DNA from: Bacteroidota bacterium
GTDB taxonomy: Bacteria > Bacteroidota > Bacteroidia > Chitinophagales > Chitinophagaceae
Assembly: GCA_018267915.1 (NCBI GenBank)
Contig: JAFDXN010000012.1
Coordinates: 79,706 to 143,705 of the forward strand
DNA: 64,000 nt
Reading direction: 5' to 3'
Part shown: piece by piece, positions 1 to 9,044 of the stretch
Layout: every line of letters begins with the position of its first letter
Position numbering within the stretch: the stretch's first letter is position 1
The notes under the pieces: generated by a model
What the model saw: only the letters and a program-made list of their open reading frames with translations
Told to the model about the DNA's origin: nothing
The model's database searches: none
Translations under genes and position numbers: made by a program

Positions 1-276
1 CCAAATAAAGATACCACCATTGTGTGTGACACCGCTTTCCCAGTCGATGTCAGAGCCGTATATAAGACCGATGAACTTGCCTGCTGTCTGTATCAGGAAG
101 TAATTGTTATTCACATTATCGACCTTTGCAAACCATGCCTTCTGCATTTCGGGAGTTATTTCTTCCCGGTACTCCATAGTGTTGCGGATAGAGGGGGAGT
201 TCCTCCATTGACGCACCAGTTCTATATACTCTTCGGTAAGCCTTACTAACCTTACGTTGCCGCGTTCTAAAATCAT
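1..276 (-). CDS. GNAT-family N-acyltransferase, partial (N-terminal 92 residues)
   Basis: An open frame starts at the ATG at 276 and runs off the left edge. It reads MILERGNVRLVRLTEEYIEL, then a W-R-N-S-P-S-I-R stretch and a GKFIGLIYG strand. This is the layout of RimL/PseH-type GNAT enzymes, which transfer an acyl group from CoA to an amino group. The ATG abuts the TAA of the glycosyltransferase gene upstream (TAAATG), so the two are cotranslated. In a locus with a sugar aminotransferase, a carrier protein and ketosynthases, it could be the sugar N-acyltransferase; that is inference. The acetyl-CoA loop lies outside the window. Confidence 0.75.
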   Translation of the reverse strand, partial: MILERGNVRLVRLTEEYIELVRQWRNSPSIRNTMEYREEITPEMQKAWFAKVDNVNNNYFLIQTAGKFIGLIYGSDIDWESGVTHNGGIFIW

Positions 277-1200
277 TTACAATACCTGCTTGATGGTGTA
301 TAGAGGTTTATTTTGCTGTGCAAGGAACATCTTGAACAGGTAGATGCCTAATATGCCGAGGCAGAACATAACGACACTGGTTGAGAAGAAAATTGCGACC
401 ATGATAGAGGTCCAACCTTCGATAGGCACCCCACGAAAAATTTTTATATAAATAATGCGGAGACCAATAAGGAAAAACAGCAGCGAAAAAATAAAGCCTG
501 CGTTCACCATAGCCTTAAGCGGGAATGCCGAATAGTTGGTGATCATGCTAAAATACATCTTCACCAGTTTGCCCATTGTATAGCCTGTCTTACCATACTT
601 GCGGGGGTAGTGTTTTACGTCTACATGGGCAAAAGTAGTCGTGTACCAGAGCAATACTTCGTCCAAAAAGAGAAAGCTGTTACGGTGGTTGGCGGTTATC
701 TTATCGATCACATCCCTGCAAATGAGCCTGAATGAGCTGCCTTTTACGTCGGTGCTCGTGATCATTTTATTATTGTGTTGTACCAGCTTTGTGCCGGCAG
801 TGCGCATAGCGGAATGCTGCCGGTCTATCAGCTGGGCATACACTACCTCGGCATTGGTCTCCTGCTGCCGCGCTATCAACTTCAAAATATCCTCAGGCGC
901 GTACTGCAGGTCATCATCAATAGTAATGATATACTGACCTTTGGCATAGTTAAATGCGCATAGCAGGGCGGCGTGCTGTCCGTAGTTCTTTTGCAGGCGC
1001 ACGGCTTTTACCTTATCGGGATAACGGACTTTCAAGGCTGCGATCTCATCCCAGCTGTCGTCTTTGCTGCCATCGTCGATAAATACGATCTCGTAAGGAA
1101 GCCCCGCCATGGCAATGGTAGTCCGCTCAGTCAGCTCTGGCAGCGCACCATCGCTGTTGTACACAGGTACCACAATGCTGTATGTCACATCCTTGCTCAT
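277..1200 (-). CDS. Family 2 glycosyltransferase, ArnC/GtrB/DPM1-like
   Basis: A 307-residue GT-A enzyme, probably using undecaprenyl phosphate as acceptor at the inner face of the membrane. The N-terminal domain has the nucleotide-binding YSIVVPVYN and IDDGSKDDS segments and the metal-binding acidic cluster ITIDDDLQY (D95-D97). A YPRKYGKTGYTMGKL segment follows, as in ArnC-type enzymes. Two membrane helices at about residues 230-295 complete the usual ArnC/GtrB layout. Its start overlaps the stop of the SDR gene by one base (ATGA), and it is followed directly by the GNAT gene. The sugar donor cannot be told from sequence. Confidence 0.88.
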   Translation of the reverse strand: MSKDVTYSIVVPVYNSDGALPELTERTTIAMAGLPYEIVFIDDGSKDDSWDEIAALKVRYPDKVKAVRLQKNYGQHAALLCAFNYAKGQYIITIDDDLQYAPEDILKLIARQQETNAEVVYAQLIDRQHSAMRTAGTKLVQHNNKMITSTDVKGSSFRLICRDVIDKITANHRNSFLFLDEVLLWYTTTFAHVDVKHYPRKYGKTGYTMGKLVKMYFSMITNYSAFPLKAMVNAGFIFSLLFFLIGLRIIYIKIFRGVPIEGWTSIMVAIFFSTSVVMFCLGILGIYLFKMFLAQQNKPLYTIKQVL

Positions 1201-1949
1201 CAGTTACTTAATAAAAAACCGCCGTCCATATATAAATTGACACCTGTTATCCACCTTGAGGCTGGGGACAGGAAGAAAATAATCGCATTGGCTACATCTT
1301 CCGGGTAGCCCACACCTAAAGGGTATTTGCTCACATGCTCATTCATTGCTTCCTCAAAGAGGCCTTCAGAGGAATAATCATACATCGGCGTTTTTACCAT
1401 TGCCGGGCTGATACAGTTGGAGCGAATGTTACGACCTACATATTCGGCAGCCACGGTTTTGGCGAAGGCCTCGAGCGCAGCCTTCGATGAGGCATACATA
1501 ACGTTACCCTTGCCGGGGAACTGGCCCGATATCGACGATAGGAAAACCAGTGATGCCCCGTCACTTATTTTTTTGGCTTTGAACAATGCTGCGGTAAGCA
1601 AAGCGGGAGCGTAAAAATTAGTATGGATGATCTCGTTGAGCTTTGCCGCATTCAGGAAGGCTATGGGAAATGGTTTTACCAGGCCGGCACAGTGCACCAC
1701 GCCATCCAGCGCAGGTATCTCTTTGGCAAAGGCAGTTATTGCTTTTTCATCAAGCAGGTCGCAGGGGAGCACGAGATGACCTTCTCCTGAAAGCTGCGAC
1801 AAGGTTTCGTTAAGGCGCTCCACATTCCTGCCTGTCAGCACCATCCTGGCCCCAAATGTTGAACAGTCTATAGCGGCTTTGCGGCCTATGCCTGATGAGG
1901 CACCGGTCACCAGTACCGTCTTGCCATTTAAATGGAAAGGTGTCTGCAT
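1200..1949 (-). CDS. SDR-family oxidoreductase (3-oxoacyl-ACP reductase-like)
   Basis: A 249-residue classical short-chain dehydrogenase of usual length. The cofactor loop is TGASSGIG (residues 15-22), the structural Asn is in HTNFYA (N111), Ser is at 139/140 in LSSISG, and the catalytic YASSK gives Y152 and K156. The closing WITGVNLYMDGGF is typical of FabG-like members. It overlaps the ketosynthase gene upstream (TAATG at 1947-1951). By context it probably reduces the 3-keto group made by the neighbouring ketosynthases on the carrier protein. A role in sugar-nucleotide reduction is possible but less likely. Confidence 0.87.
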   Translation of the reverse strand: MQTPFHLNGKTVLVTGASSGIGRKAAIDCSTFGARMVLTGRNVERLNETLSQLSGEGHLVLPCDLLDEKAITAFAKEIPALDGVVHCAGLVKPFPIAFLNAAKLNEIIHTNFYAPALLTAALFKAKKISDGASLVFLSSISGQFPGKGNVMYASSKAALEAFAKTVAAEYVGRNIRSNCISPAMVKTPMYDYSSEGLFEEAMNEHVSKYPLGVGYPEDVANAIIFFLSPASRWITGVNLYMDGGFLLSN

Positions 1950-3004
1950 TACAACTCAATAATACCCGGCAATACTAAATGTTCGGTGTTCAGTATCACA
2001 GAACCCCATGACAGACCGACACCAAAGCCTGAAAGTAATAATTTATTTTTTTTCGTGCTTAGCTCATTTTGAAGGCAGGCTAGCATGGTAATGGGTATCG
2101 AAGCCGAACTTGTGTTGCCATATTCCCTGAGGGAATAAGGCACTTTTTCGGGCGGGAACTTTAGCTTTTTCCTTATGGTCTCATTCATCAGCAGATTGGC
2201 CTGGTGCATAATAAAGTAATCGATATCGGCAACTGTGTAGCCACAGTGGGCCATTAGCTGCGATACATTAGGTGGCACCTCTTTAACTGAAAAGTTAAAA
2301 ATATCTAATCCATTCAATGCAAGATTCTTCAATTTGCGCACAACGCCTTTTTCCAGCTCCACGGCTATATCGCTTTCAGGCATTATGGGGTTTTTCGAGC
2401 CTCCATGCGGTATTATTATTGCCTGGTGATTATGTCCGTCGGACTGCAGGCTGAAGTGCATAGGGCTGGCCTCGTCGGTATGCTCAAGCAACGTTGCCGA
2501 ACCGGCATCGCCAAATAGAGGATATGCGCTTTTGTCTGTGCGTATCAGGGAAAGACTAGAGGTATCGCCGGCAAGCAGTAGTGCTTTTTTGATACCTGTA
2601 CTATTCATAAGGCTGGCTGCTATGCTGAGTCCATATACATAACCCGAGCAGCCAAGCGGCACATCAAATGCCAGGCAGGTGCGCGGCAGGCCCAACCTGT
2701 CTTGAAGAATGATGGCAGACGAGGGAAGTATATAGTCCTTTGACTGCGAAACAAAAATGATAAGGCCTATTTCGGAGGGGTCGCATTGCGTGGCCTCCAT
2801 GATCTTTTGCGCAGATACGGCGCACATATCCGATGCCAGTGATGTGCTGTCGGAAATATGGCGATGCAAGACCCCCACTGTTTTTATAAACAATTCCCGT
2901 TCTTCTTCGGTGATCCAGTCATAATCCCTGTTGCTTTCCACGGCTACAGGCACGCAGGCCGCAATACCCCGGATGCGAACGTTATTTATTGAAAAAATAG
3001 CCAT
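1949..3004 (-). CDS. 3-oxoacyl-ACP synthase III (FabH-like), divergent copy C
   Basis: A 351-residue thiolase-fold ketosynthase of the KAS III type with the complete triad: C119 in PLGCSGYVYG, H267 in MHQAN and N297 in YGNTSSASIP. All residues for decarboxylative condensation of malonyl-ACP are present. It is clearly more diverged from the two upstream paralogues than these are from each other, for example in its C-terminal tail ending LPGIIEL. It lies 54 bases downstream of copy B and overlaps the SDR gene. The substrate is unknown. A housekeeping FabH role is unlikely because three copies sit together in a polysaccharide locus. Confidence 0.88.
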   Translation of the reverse strand: MAIFSINNVRIRGIAACVPVAVESNRDYDWITEEERELFIKTVGVLHRHISDSTSLASDMCAVSAQKIMEATQCDPSEIGLIIFVSQSKDYILPSSAIILQDRLGLPRTCLAFDVPLGCSGYVYGLSIAASLMNSTGIKKALLLAGDTSSLSLIRTDKSAYPLFGDAGSATLLEHTDEASPMHFSLQSDGHNHQAIIIPHGGSKNPIMPESDIAVELEKGVVRKLKNLALNGLDIFNFSVKEVPPNVSQLMAHCGYTVADIDYFIMHQANLLMNETIRKKLKFPPEKVPYSLREYGNTSSASIPITMLACLQNELSTKKNKLLLSGFGVGLSWGSVILNTEHLVLPGIIEL

Positions 3005-3058
3005 TTTAATATTTCACTTCGCAATCGGATAAAGGTAACTGATTTCCATCTAATCGGT

Positions 3059-4075
3059 CTAAAATGTAAGGACTGTAGCGCCCCAACTATTACCGGTGCC
3101 AAACCCCGCAACCAATACCTTTGTGCCTTCATGAACGAGCCCATCCCTCATGGCCTCTTTCAATGCTATGGGTATGGTGGACTGGATAGTATTGCCGGTA
3201 TTTTCCATAAAGTAGTAAAACTTACCTTCAGGAATTTTCAATTTCATCCGCACCTGTTCCAGCGCATATTGGTTGGCCTGGTGAAGCACAAAGAGGTCTA
3301 CCTCTTCAAGGCGCAGTCCGTTTTTAACAACTGTTTCCTGTATAATACGAGGCACGTTCTTGAGGATAAAAAAGAAGGTACCCGGCCCATCCATATCAAT
3401 ACTGCTATCGGTATAAATATTGCCGAATTCATCCGTTCTTTCAAGCAAAGAGGTATCGGAGAGCGGATTACGGTCCCAGCCGTCACGAATAATGATCTTT
3501 TGGTAGCCCTTGCCATCGGTACCGAGGACAAACTCTCCTATATCTGCCGTGCCGCCCTCATGCCTGCGGATCAATGTGGCTGCAGACGCATCGCCGAACA
3601 GAAGCCGGATAGATAAGTTTTTCGGATGCACGTAGCGTGTAGGAATAGTGGAGGATATGAGCAACACATTATCAATGTGCAGGGTGCTCATAATACTTTT
3701 TGACAAGGCCAGGCCGTACAGGTATCCGCTGCAGCCATGATTGAGATCGAATGAGGCGATGCCGGTTTTAAGGCCTAGCTCATGCTGAATAAGGCAACTG
3801 GTAGCCGGCGTAATGTAATCGTGGTTGAGTGAAGTGTAGACAAGGGCGCCAATGTCTTCCTTTGGGAAACCGGTCTCTGCAAATAGTTGGTTGCCGACTA
3901 TCACGCCCATGTCCGAGGCACGCAGGTCTCGTTCGGCTATATGTCGCGATTTGATACCAATATTTTCGATAAGCTTTTCATCAACCTTCCCGGGAAATTC
4001 CCCAGCCAGGCTATGATTTGTCTCTACCGTTTCCGGCAAATAGTAAGAGATAGCGGTTATGCCATATTGTGTCAT
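3059..4075 (-). CDS. 3-oxoacyl-ACP synthase III (FabH-like), copy B
   Basis: A 338-residue KAS III enzyme with C115 (NHGCSGYLYG), H265 (LHQAN) and N295 (TGNTIQST). The sequence runs closely parallel to copy A at 4534-5556 along its whole length (YYLPE.VE at the start, FGTG.SWGATVLTF at the end), so the two probably arose by duplication or form related condensing steps. It has its own likely promoter in the 183-base gap upstream (TATATTTG at 4129-4122). Its place next to an ACP and an SDR suggests making a short hydroxyacyl chain. Confidence 0.88.
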   Translation of the reverse strand: MTQYGITAISYYLPETVETNHSLAGEFPGKVDEKLIENIGIKSRHIAERDLRASDMGVIVGNQLFAETGFPKEDIGALVYTSLNHDYITPATSCLIQHELGLKTGIASFDLNHGCSGYLYGLALSKSIMSTLHIDNVLLISSTIPTRYVHPKNLSIRLLFGDASAATLIRRHEGGTADIGEFVLGTDGKGYQKIIIRDGWDRNPLSDTSLLERTDEFGNIYTDSSIDMDGPGTFFFILKNVPRIIQETVVKNGLRLEEVDLFVLHQANQYALEQVRMKLKIPEGKFYYFMENTGNTIQSTIPIALKEAMRDGLVHEGTKVLVAGFGTGNSWGATVLTF

Positions 4076-4087
4076 TGTTCGGGTTTG

Positions 4088-4160
4088 GGGTTAGGTTAAA
4101 AAATTGAGGTAACAGGTAATTCAAATATAAATACATTTACTTACAAATGCAAATAATATC
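4088..4160 (-). promoter_or_regulatory. Likely Bacteroidota promoter upstream of ketosynthase copy B
   Basis: On the minus strand TATATTTG (4129-4122) fits the -7 consensus TAnnTTTG. A TTG lies about 20 bases upstream, inside an AT-rich stretch, which fits the -33 element. Transcription would begin around 4115, about 40 bases before the ATG at 4075. This would allow copy B, copy C, SDR, GT2 and GNAT to be expressed apart from the upstream ACP and copy A. Confidence 0.45.
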
Positions 4161-4258
4161 TTACCAATTAAATAATAGTATATAAGGAATAGACGGTGAG
4201 AAACCGAATTAACGCGAGGTGGGCAGTATATCGTTGAATAGAAAAAACCAGCGCAGGC

Positions 4259-4486
4259 TTATGCCTTCGGCAATAGGTCGTAAAGGTCCTGAACGGTATT
4301 ACAGTTCCGCAGGGTATCTCCCGTCAGCGTCACATCATACTCTGTCTCGAACATCGCGATAAGTATGAGCGCATTCATGGAACTCCAGTTCGGGAAATCG
4401 CGGAAAGAGGTTTCCGGCTTCAGACTGGAATCATTTATTTCAAGGGCTTCGTTGATCTTACCGATGAATTCGTTGATAGTATCCAT
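4259..4486 (-). CDS. Acyl carrier protein
   Basis: A 75-residue acidic four-helix carrier protein of usual length. The phosphopantetheine attachment serine is S36 in NWSSMNAL, which replaces the common DSL motif. FETEYDVTLTGDTLRNCNTVQDLYDLL gives helix III and the C-terminal helix. The altered DSL region shows that it is a dedicated, not a housekeeping, ACP. It sits 47 bases after ketosynthase copy A and before copy B, so it most likely holds the acyl chain built by the KAS III enzymes and reduced by the SDR. Confidence 0.88.
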   Translation of the reverse strand: MDTINEFIGKINEALEINDSSLKPETSFRDFPNWSSMNALILIAMFETEYDVTLTGDTLRNCNTVQDLYDLLPKA

Positions 4487-4533
4487 TAATCTTTTGATTT
4501 ATGCGCTGTATTAACTCGTGGCGACAAATGTAA

Positions 4534-5556
4534 CTAAAAAGTCAAAACTGTAGCACCCCAGCTCAAGCCGGTACCAAAACCGGCGATCAAGACCTTACTG
4601 CCCTGCTTTAACAGGCCTTTTTCCATTGCTTGTCTTAGCCCTATGGGCACGGTGGCCTGTACAGTATTGCCCAGCCTGTCCATGTTGTATAAAAAACGCC
4701 CTTCTTCCAGTTTTAACTTCTTACGCACATACTCCAGCGCAAAATAATTGGCTTGATGCAGCACAAACAGGTCAATATCGTCCAGTGCCAGGTTGTTTTT
4801 TGCCAACGTTTCCTCTATAAGCACCGGCACACGCTTCAGTATGAAAAGCAATATACCCTGCCCATCCATGTACAGGCCTTTATTGGTGTAGACATTACCA
4901 AACTGGTCTCTTCGCTCCTCAAAAGAGGCATCGGTAAATGGAGATGCTTCGCGGCCATCCTGGATAATAATGCGACGATAAGATGCCCCGTCAGTACCTA
5001 GCATAAATTCGCCCACTTCCCCATAAATGTTGTTCCCGCTACGTGATATGAGCGTGGCAGTACCTGCATCCCCAAATAGTAGTCTTAACGAAAGGTTGGC
5101 GGGATCAATGTACTTGGTAGTGGCCGATGCAGTAAGGAACAATACGTTTTCCATACCAGCCCCGATAATCAGGCCTTTGGCCATGGCAAGCCCATAAAGG
5201 TAGCCACTACAGCCATGCGTCATGTCGAATGTACCGGCATGCTTCGCGAGCCCCAGTTCCCCGTGCAACACACAACTTGTGGGAGGAGTGACATAATCGT
5301 GGTGTTCCGAACAATAAATGAGCGCGTCGATCTTATTTCTGTCAAAGCCTGTTTCGTCAAAAAGGCGCTCGGCAGCAAGTCGGGCTATGTGGGAAGCTTT
5401 CAGATCTTTTGGAATGATGTGGCGCTCATATACGCCCAGCTTTTCAATAAGATCTGCGCTGACCTTTTCCGGGAACTGGGCCACCAGGTCTATATTGCGT
5501 TCTACTTGTTCCGGCAGGTAATAACTGATCGCGGAAATATGAATATTAGAGTCCAC
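4534..5556 (-). CDS. 3-oxoacyl-ACP synthase III (FabH-like), copy A
   Basis: A 340-residue KAS III with an intact triad: C116 (THGCSGYLYG), H267 (LHQAN) and N297 (LGNTVQAT). It is closely related to copy B. It is the first ketosynthase of the block, 87 bases downstream of the TMTC-like gene and just upstream of the ACP gene. It may start the chain by condensing a short acyl-CoA with malonyl-ACP, as FabH enzymes do. Which of the three copies primes and which elongate cannot be read from the sequence. Confidence 0.88.
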   Translation of the reverse strand: MDSNIHISAISYYLPEQVERNIDLVAQFPEKVSADLIEKLGVYERHIIPKDLKASHIARLAAERLFDETGFDRNKIDALIYCSEHHDYVTPPTSCVLHGELGLAKHAGTFDMTHGCSGYLYGLAMAKGLIIGAGMENVLFLTASATTKYIDPANLSLRLLFGDAGTATLISRSGNNIYGEVGEFMLGTDGASYRRIIIQDGREASPFTDASFEERRDQFGNVYTNKGLYMDGQGILLFILKRVPVLIEETLAKNNLALDDIDLFVLHQANYFALEYVRKKLKLEEGRFLYNMDRLGNTVQATVPIGLRQAMEKGLLKQGSKVLIAGFGTGLSWGATVLTF

Positions 5557-5643
5557 TTCCTTCCTTGTATACTCGAGCCCTAAAGCCCTTTATACACTTA
5601 TTATCACAAATATACGGGACATTTCGATTCGGAAACGCCAATG

Positions 5644-7785
5644 TTACCTTTCCGGGGTAGGCGCTTTATTACGGTCACTTATCAATTGCTGCAGTAAGTG
5701 TTCATAATAACTCGCCTTTTGAACGTCATTTTTCGAAGTATAGTAGTTACGCAGGAACATGACAACCTGGGGATTTACCATGTGGTTTTGGGCAGCCATT
5801 TCGCAATACATCACCGCAGACGCCGTATCGTTCCGATAAAATGCTACATTCGCCAGATCCGTGAATGCCGTCCCCTTGTCCGGCAGATTTTTTGTAGCCT
5901 TCGTCAACACTTTTATAGCATCGGCGGTATCATGATTCATGAGCAATACATCGCTCATGTCGAAATAAGCCTCTCCAAAAGTAGAATCGTAATAGATGGC
6001 TAATTCAAACTGGTAGAGGGCTGAATCGATCTTATGATCTTTAAAAAATAGGATGCCGAGGTTATGGTTCAGTTTGGCACGATCATTAGCATTAACCGCT
6101 ACATCGCCGGCACCCATTTTAGATGTGCCTTTCAGTGCCATATTGATATACTTCTTCGCCTGTGCAGTGCTGTCTTCATTAAAATAGATCACCGCCAGGT
6201 TATTTATCGCACTGCCCATATTAGGTGTTATCTCTATCGCCTTCAGGAAGTTGCTTTTTGCCTCCTGTAGAAAACTCATGGCACTATCATAATACAATTT
6301 TGCATTCACCATGTCGCCACTGTTTTTGTAGTCAATAGCGCGGCTGGTGTAAAGTTTGGATACACCCATCATCAATTCGCCATTTAGCATATTGGCTTTA
6401 GTCGATTTTTCAAGATACTTTATATCATGCCGGTATAATACAAACTTATTTTTCCAGTCCATGTTTCTCACGACGCTTCTTGCACCGTAGGCACAGCATA
6501 GAACAACCAATACCAGCGCAAGGCGTTTACCGGCGGCATTAAATTCAAAGCCGGCAGGGTTTACCTTGAACAACCTGAAGAGATACCATATCACAAACAT
6601 GCAAAAGCCAAGCGAGGCTGCATACATAAAACGCTCGGCCATCATACCCGGCGACGGTCGAAAGAGGTTGGAAAAAATAAAAAGGTTCAACACAAACCAG
6701 ATGGCAGCAAAGACGGGTATCGATTTCTTCCGGAAATTGACAATGATGTATACACCTATGCCAATAAAAACAAGAAGCGAAAGCCACACCCAAATATTAT
6801 CCCACCCAACGATGGGCACATAGGCATAACCATAATAAAATACCAGGGGAAAGGGAATAAAATGCAGGTAAAGATACCAGCCCGATATATAAACTGCAGT
6901 GGCAGATTTTAAGGCAAAACTGTAACCTGAAACATAAAAAGGGTTTTCCATCGCAAAGAACAGCCTCTGGTCGGGCGGCAAAACTGTTCCAAGAACCGAG
7001 GCGCTGAGGCGAAACATGATAAATATCGGGATAAGCGTCAGCAGTATCCTTTTGATCGACATATCACTAAAAAAATAAAAGGCTATAGGAGGTATGACAA
7101 GCAATGGCGCTACTGTCTTCTTACATAGTGTACCGATTATGAATACCGTGGGATACAGGAAGAGGTAAATCCATTTCTTTGTCGTGTAATATCGCCAGGA
7201 TATATTAAAACTGATCACCACGAAAAAAAGCGCCAGTATTTCGTCGCGGCTCTTTATACTGTCCACTACTTCCGTATGCAGGGGATGCACCGCAAAGAAC
7301 ATGCAAACGGCAAAGGCATACCACGCATGCTCTTTCTTAAACCATTTAAGCATTATCGAAAAGATGAGCACTACAGTGATGGCATATATCAATACATTGA
7401 AAAAATGGCTCACGGGGGGCTGCTGTCCTATGTAGGCATATTGTAAAACAAAAGACAGCATGGTCACCGGCCGGTACTCGAAAGAGTTTTCGTTGTCGGA
7501 AAACGTATTGTTGGAAAATATCCTGGGTATGGACTTCAGACCATGGCGGGCCGCCTTTTGAGCATTATTGGTGTAGAGTTCATCATCAAGGTTAAACCTG
7601 TTGGGTATGCCATTGGCGAACACAGCAAATGCCAGGACAAAAAGCGCGATCTTCTGGTAAAGAATGGTCCGGTCTTTACGAGGCTTAGCCGGGGCGAGTT
7701 CTTTGACCGCATCGCTGCTGCCTTCCTTTTTTGGGGGCACAAGGGCTGCCTTATTTTTTTTTGAGGCTGCTTTGCTTTTAGACAT
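5644..7785 (-). CDS. TMTC-like membrane glycosyltransferase with C-terminal TPR repeats
   Basis: A 713-residue protein. A Lys/Ala-rich cytoplasmic start (residues 1-40) is followed by about ten hydrophobic helices (about 42-450). The first periplasmic loop carries the acidic NLDDE motif and an EYRPVTMLSF segment, as in GT-C enzymes of the PMT/TMTC group, which use polyprenyl-phosphate sugars outside the membrane. The last 250 residues are TPR helices, for example the AINNLAVIYFNEDSTAQAKK and TFGEAYFDMSDVLL segments. It lies 23 bases downstream of the DegT gene. It could glycosylate a protein or modify the polysaccharide; the acceptor is unknown. Confidence 0.75.
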   Translation of the reverse strand: MSKSKAASKKNKAALVPPKKEGSSDAVKELAPAKPRKDRTILYQKIALFVLAFAVFANGIPNRFNLDDELYTNNAQKAARHGLKSIPRIFSNNTFSDNENSFEYRPVTMLSFVLQYAYIGQQPPVSHFFNVLIYAITVVLIFSIMLKWFKKEHAWYAFAVCMFFAVHPLHTEVVDSIKSRDEILALFFVVISFNISWRYYTTKKWIYLFLYPTVFIIGTLCKKTVAPLLVIPPIAFYFFSDMSIKRILLTLIPIFIMFRLSASVLGTVLPPDQRLFFAMENPFYVSGYSFALKSATAVYISGWYLYLHFIPFPLVFYYGYAYVPIVGWDNIWVWLSLLVFIGIGVYIIVNFRKKSIPVFAAIWFVLNLFIFSNLFRPSPGMMAERFMYAASLGFCMFVIWYLFRLFKVNPAGFEFNAAGKRLALVLVVLCCAYGARSVVRNMDWKNKFVLYRHDIKYLEKSTKANMLNGELMMGVSKLYTSRAIDYKNSGDMVNAKLYYDSAMSFLQEAKSNFLKAIEITPNMGSAINNLAVIYFNEDSTAQAKKYINMALKGTSKMGAGDVAVNANDRAKLNHNLGILFFKDHKIDSALYQFELAIYYDSTFGEAYFDMSDVLLMNHDTADAIKVLTKATKNLPDKGTAFTDLANVAFYRNDTASAVMYCEMAAQNHMVNPQVVMFLRNYYTSKNDVQKASYYEHLLQQLISDRNKAPTPER

Positions 7786-7808
7786 GGCTCAAATGTAATA
7801 TAGATGGG

Positions 7809-8933
7809 TTAAAGCTGGCTGATGAATTTTTTTATCTCGTCGATCACCATACTCTGTTCATTATCTGACAGGTCGGTATAAGAGGGTATAGTAATGATCC
7901 TTCGGCCCGCGTCTTCGGTGACAGGCAAAGACCCTTTGTTATACCTGGCGAAATACGGCTGCAAATGGTTAGGATAATAATGCACTGCGGTGCTGATACC
8001 CTTTTCCCACAGATGCCCCATAAGCTTCTCGCGCCAGGGTTCTGCGGCCAATATGCAGAAGATATAGGCAAAATCAGTGTCGGGGTCTGTGGCGGGTATC
8101 TCCAGCCCTTTATCAACTGGCAACTCATCAAGGTAACGCCTTACCATATTCCTTTTCTTTGCCCGTATCTCATCGATCCGCTGCAATTGCATCAGCCCGA
8201 TGGCTGCTCCAACATCGTTTTGCGTACACTTATCGCCGGCCGATACCACTTCGTAATGCCAGGGATTGTTATTGCTGGTATTATACCTGTGCCAGGTGGA
8301 GCGGGCCATGCCCATATTACGGTAAGCCAATATTTTTTTCGCCACCTCATCGTCGTTAGTGGCAATACCGCCACCTTCTATACAGCATATATTTTTAAGC
8401 GGTCCGAAACTGAAGCAACTCATATAACTGTTAGCACCCACCGGCGCACCCTTGTAGCTGCTGCCGAAAGCGTGCGCTGCATCTTCTATCACCTTTAACC
8501 GGTGTGCTGCCGCGAGCTGCTGTACGGAATCTATACGACAGGAATGACTCCGGAAATGCAGGGGTAGTATTACCTTGGTCCTGGGGCTAATAAGACGCTC
8601 CACATCCGCAACCGAGATATTCAGATCTTCTTTGTCGACATCTGCAAACACCGGTACCAGGCCAAGCTTCATGATCACTTGTATTACAGACGCATAGGTA
8701 AGCGACGGGACTATTATTTCATCGCCGGCTTTGCAGCCTGCAACAATGAGGGCAACTTCAAGGGATTTGGTACAGCTCGATAGCGCAATGAAATGTTTTG
8801 CCTGTAGTTCCTTTTTGCATTCTTCCTCGAACGCGAAGACTCTGCTGCCTTGTCCCACCCAACCTGAGGCAATGACCTCTTCCAGCAATTTTCTTTCTGT
8901 AATTCCTATAGATGGTTTTGAAACGTTGATCAC
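7809..8933 (-). CDS. DegT/DnrJ/EryC1/StrS-family sugar aminotransferase
   Basis: A 374-residue PLP enzyme of the ArnB/DegT type that makes amino sugars from nucleotide keto-sugars. The phosphate-binding ALSSCTKSLEVAL, the cofactor Asp in VIEDAAHAFGSSYKG (D151) and the Schiff-base lysine K180 in SFGPLKNICCIEGGG are all present. It is the first gene of the minus-strand locus and divergent from the PLD gene (105-base gap). Its product, probably a 4-amino or 3-amino sugar, would be the natural acceptor for the acyl group made downstream. Confidence 0.9.
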   Translation of the reverse strand: MINVSKPSIGITERKLLEEVIASGWVGQGSRVFAFEEECKKELQAKHFIALSSCTKSLEVALIVAGCKAGDEIIVPSLTYASVIQVIMKLGLVPVFADVDKEDLNISVADVERLISPRTKVILPLHFRSHSCRIDSVQQLAAAHRLKVIEDAAHAFGSSYKGAPVGANSYMSCFSFGPLKNICCIEGGGIATNDDEVAKKILAYRNMGMARSTWHRYNTSNNNPWHYEVVSAGDKCTQNDVGAAIGLMQLQRIDEIRAKKRNMVRRYLDELPVDKGLEIPATDPDTDFAYIFCILAAEPWREKLMGHLWEKGISTAVHYYPNHLQPYFARYNKGSLPVTEDAGRRIITIPSYTDLSDNEQSMVIDEIKKFISQL

Positions 8934-9044
8934 CGGTTCAAGATTATACGGTATAAAATTAATGTCTTAGCGTAGGGTAATTTAGATAAAAAATGCTTAC
9001 CAGCGTACAGGAGGTTAGGCACGATAATATAACTTAGTGTGAGG

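Noticed and set aside
1949..5556. Flexirubin or aryl-polyene cluster
   Set aside because: Those clusters use KAS I/II-type ketosynthases, dehydratases and a tyrosine/phenylalanine ammonia-lyase; only KAS III enzymes, one ACP and one SDR are here.
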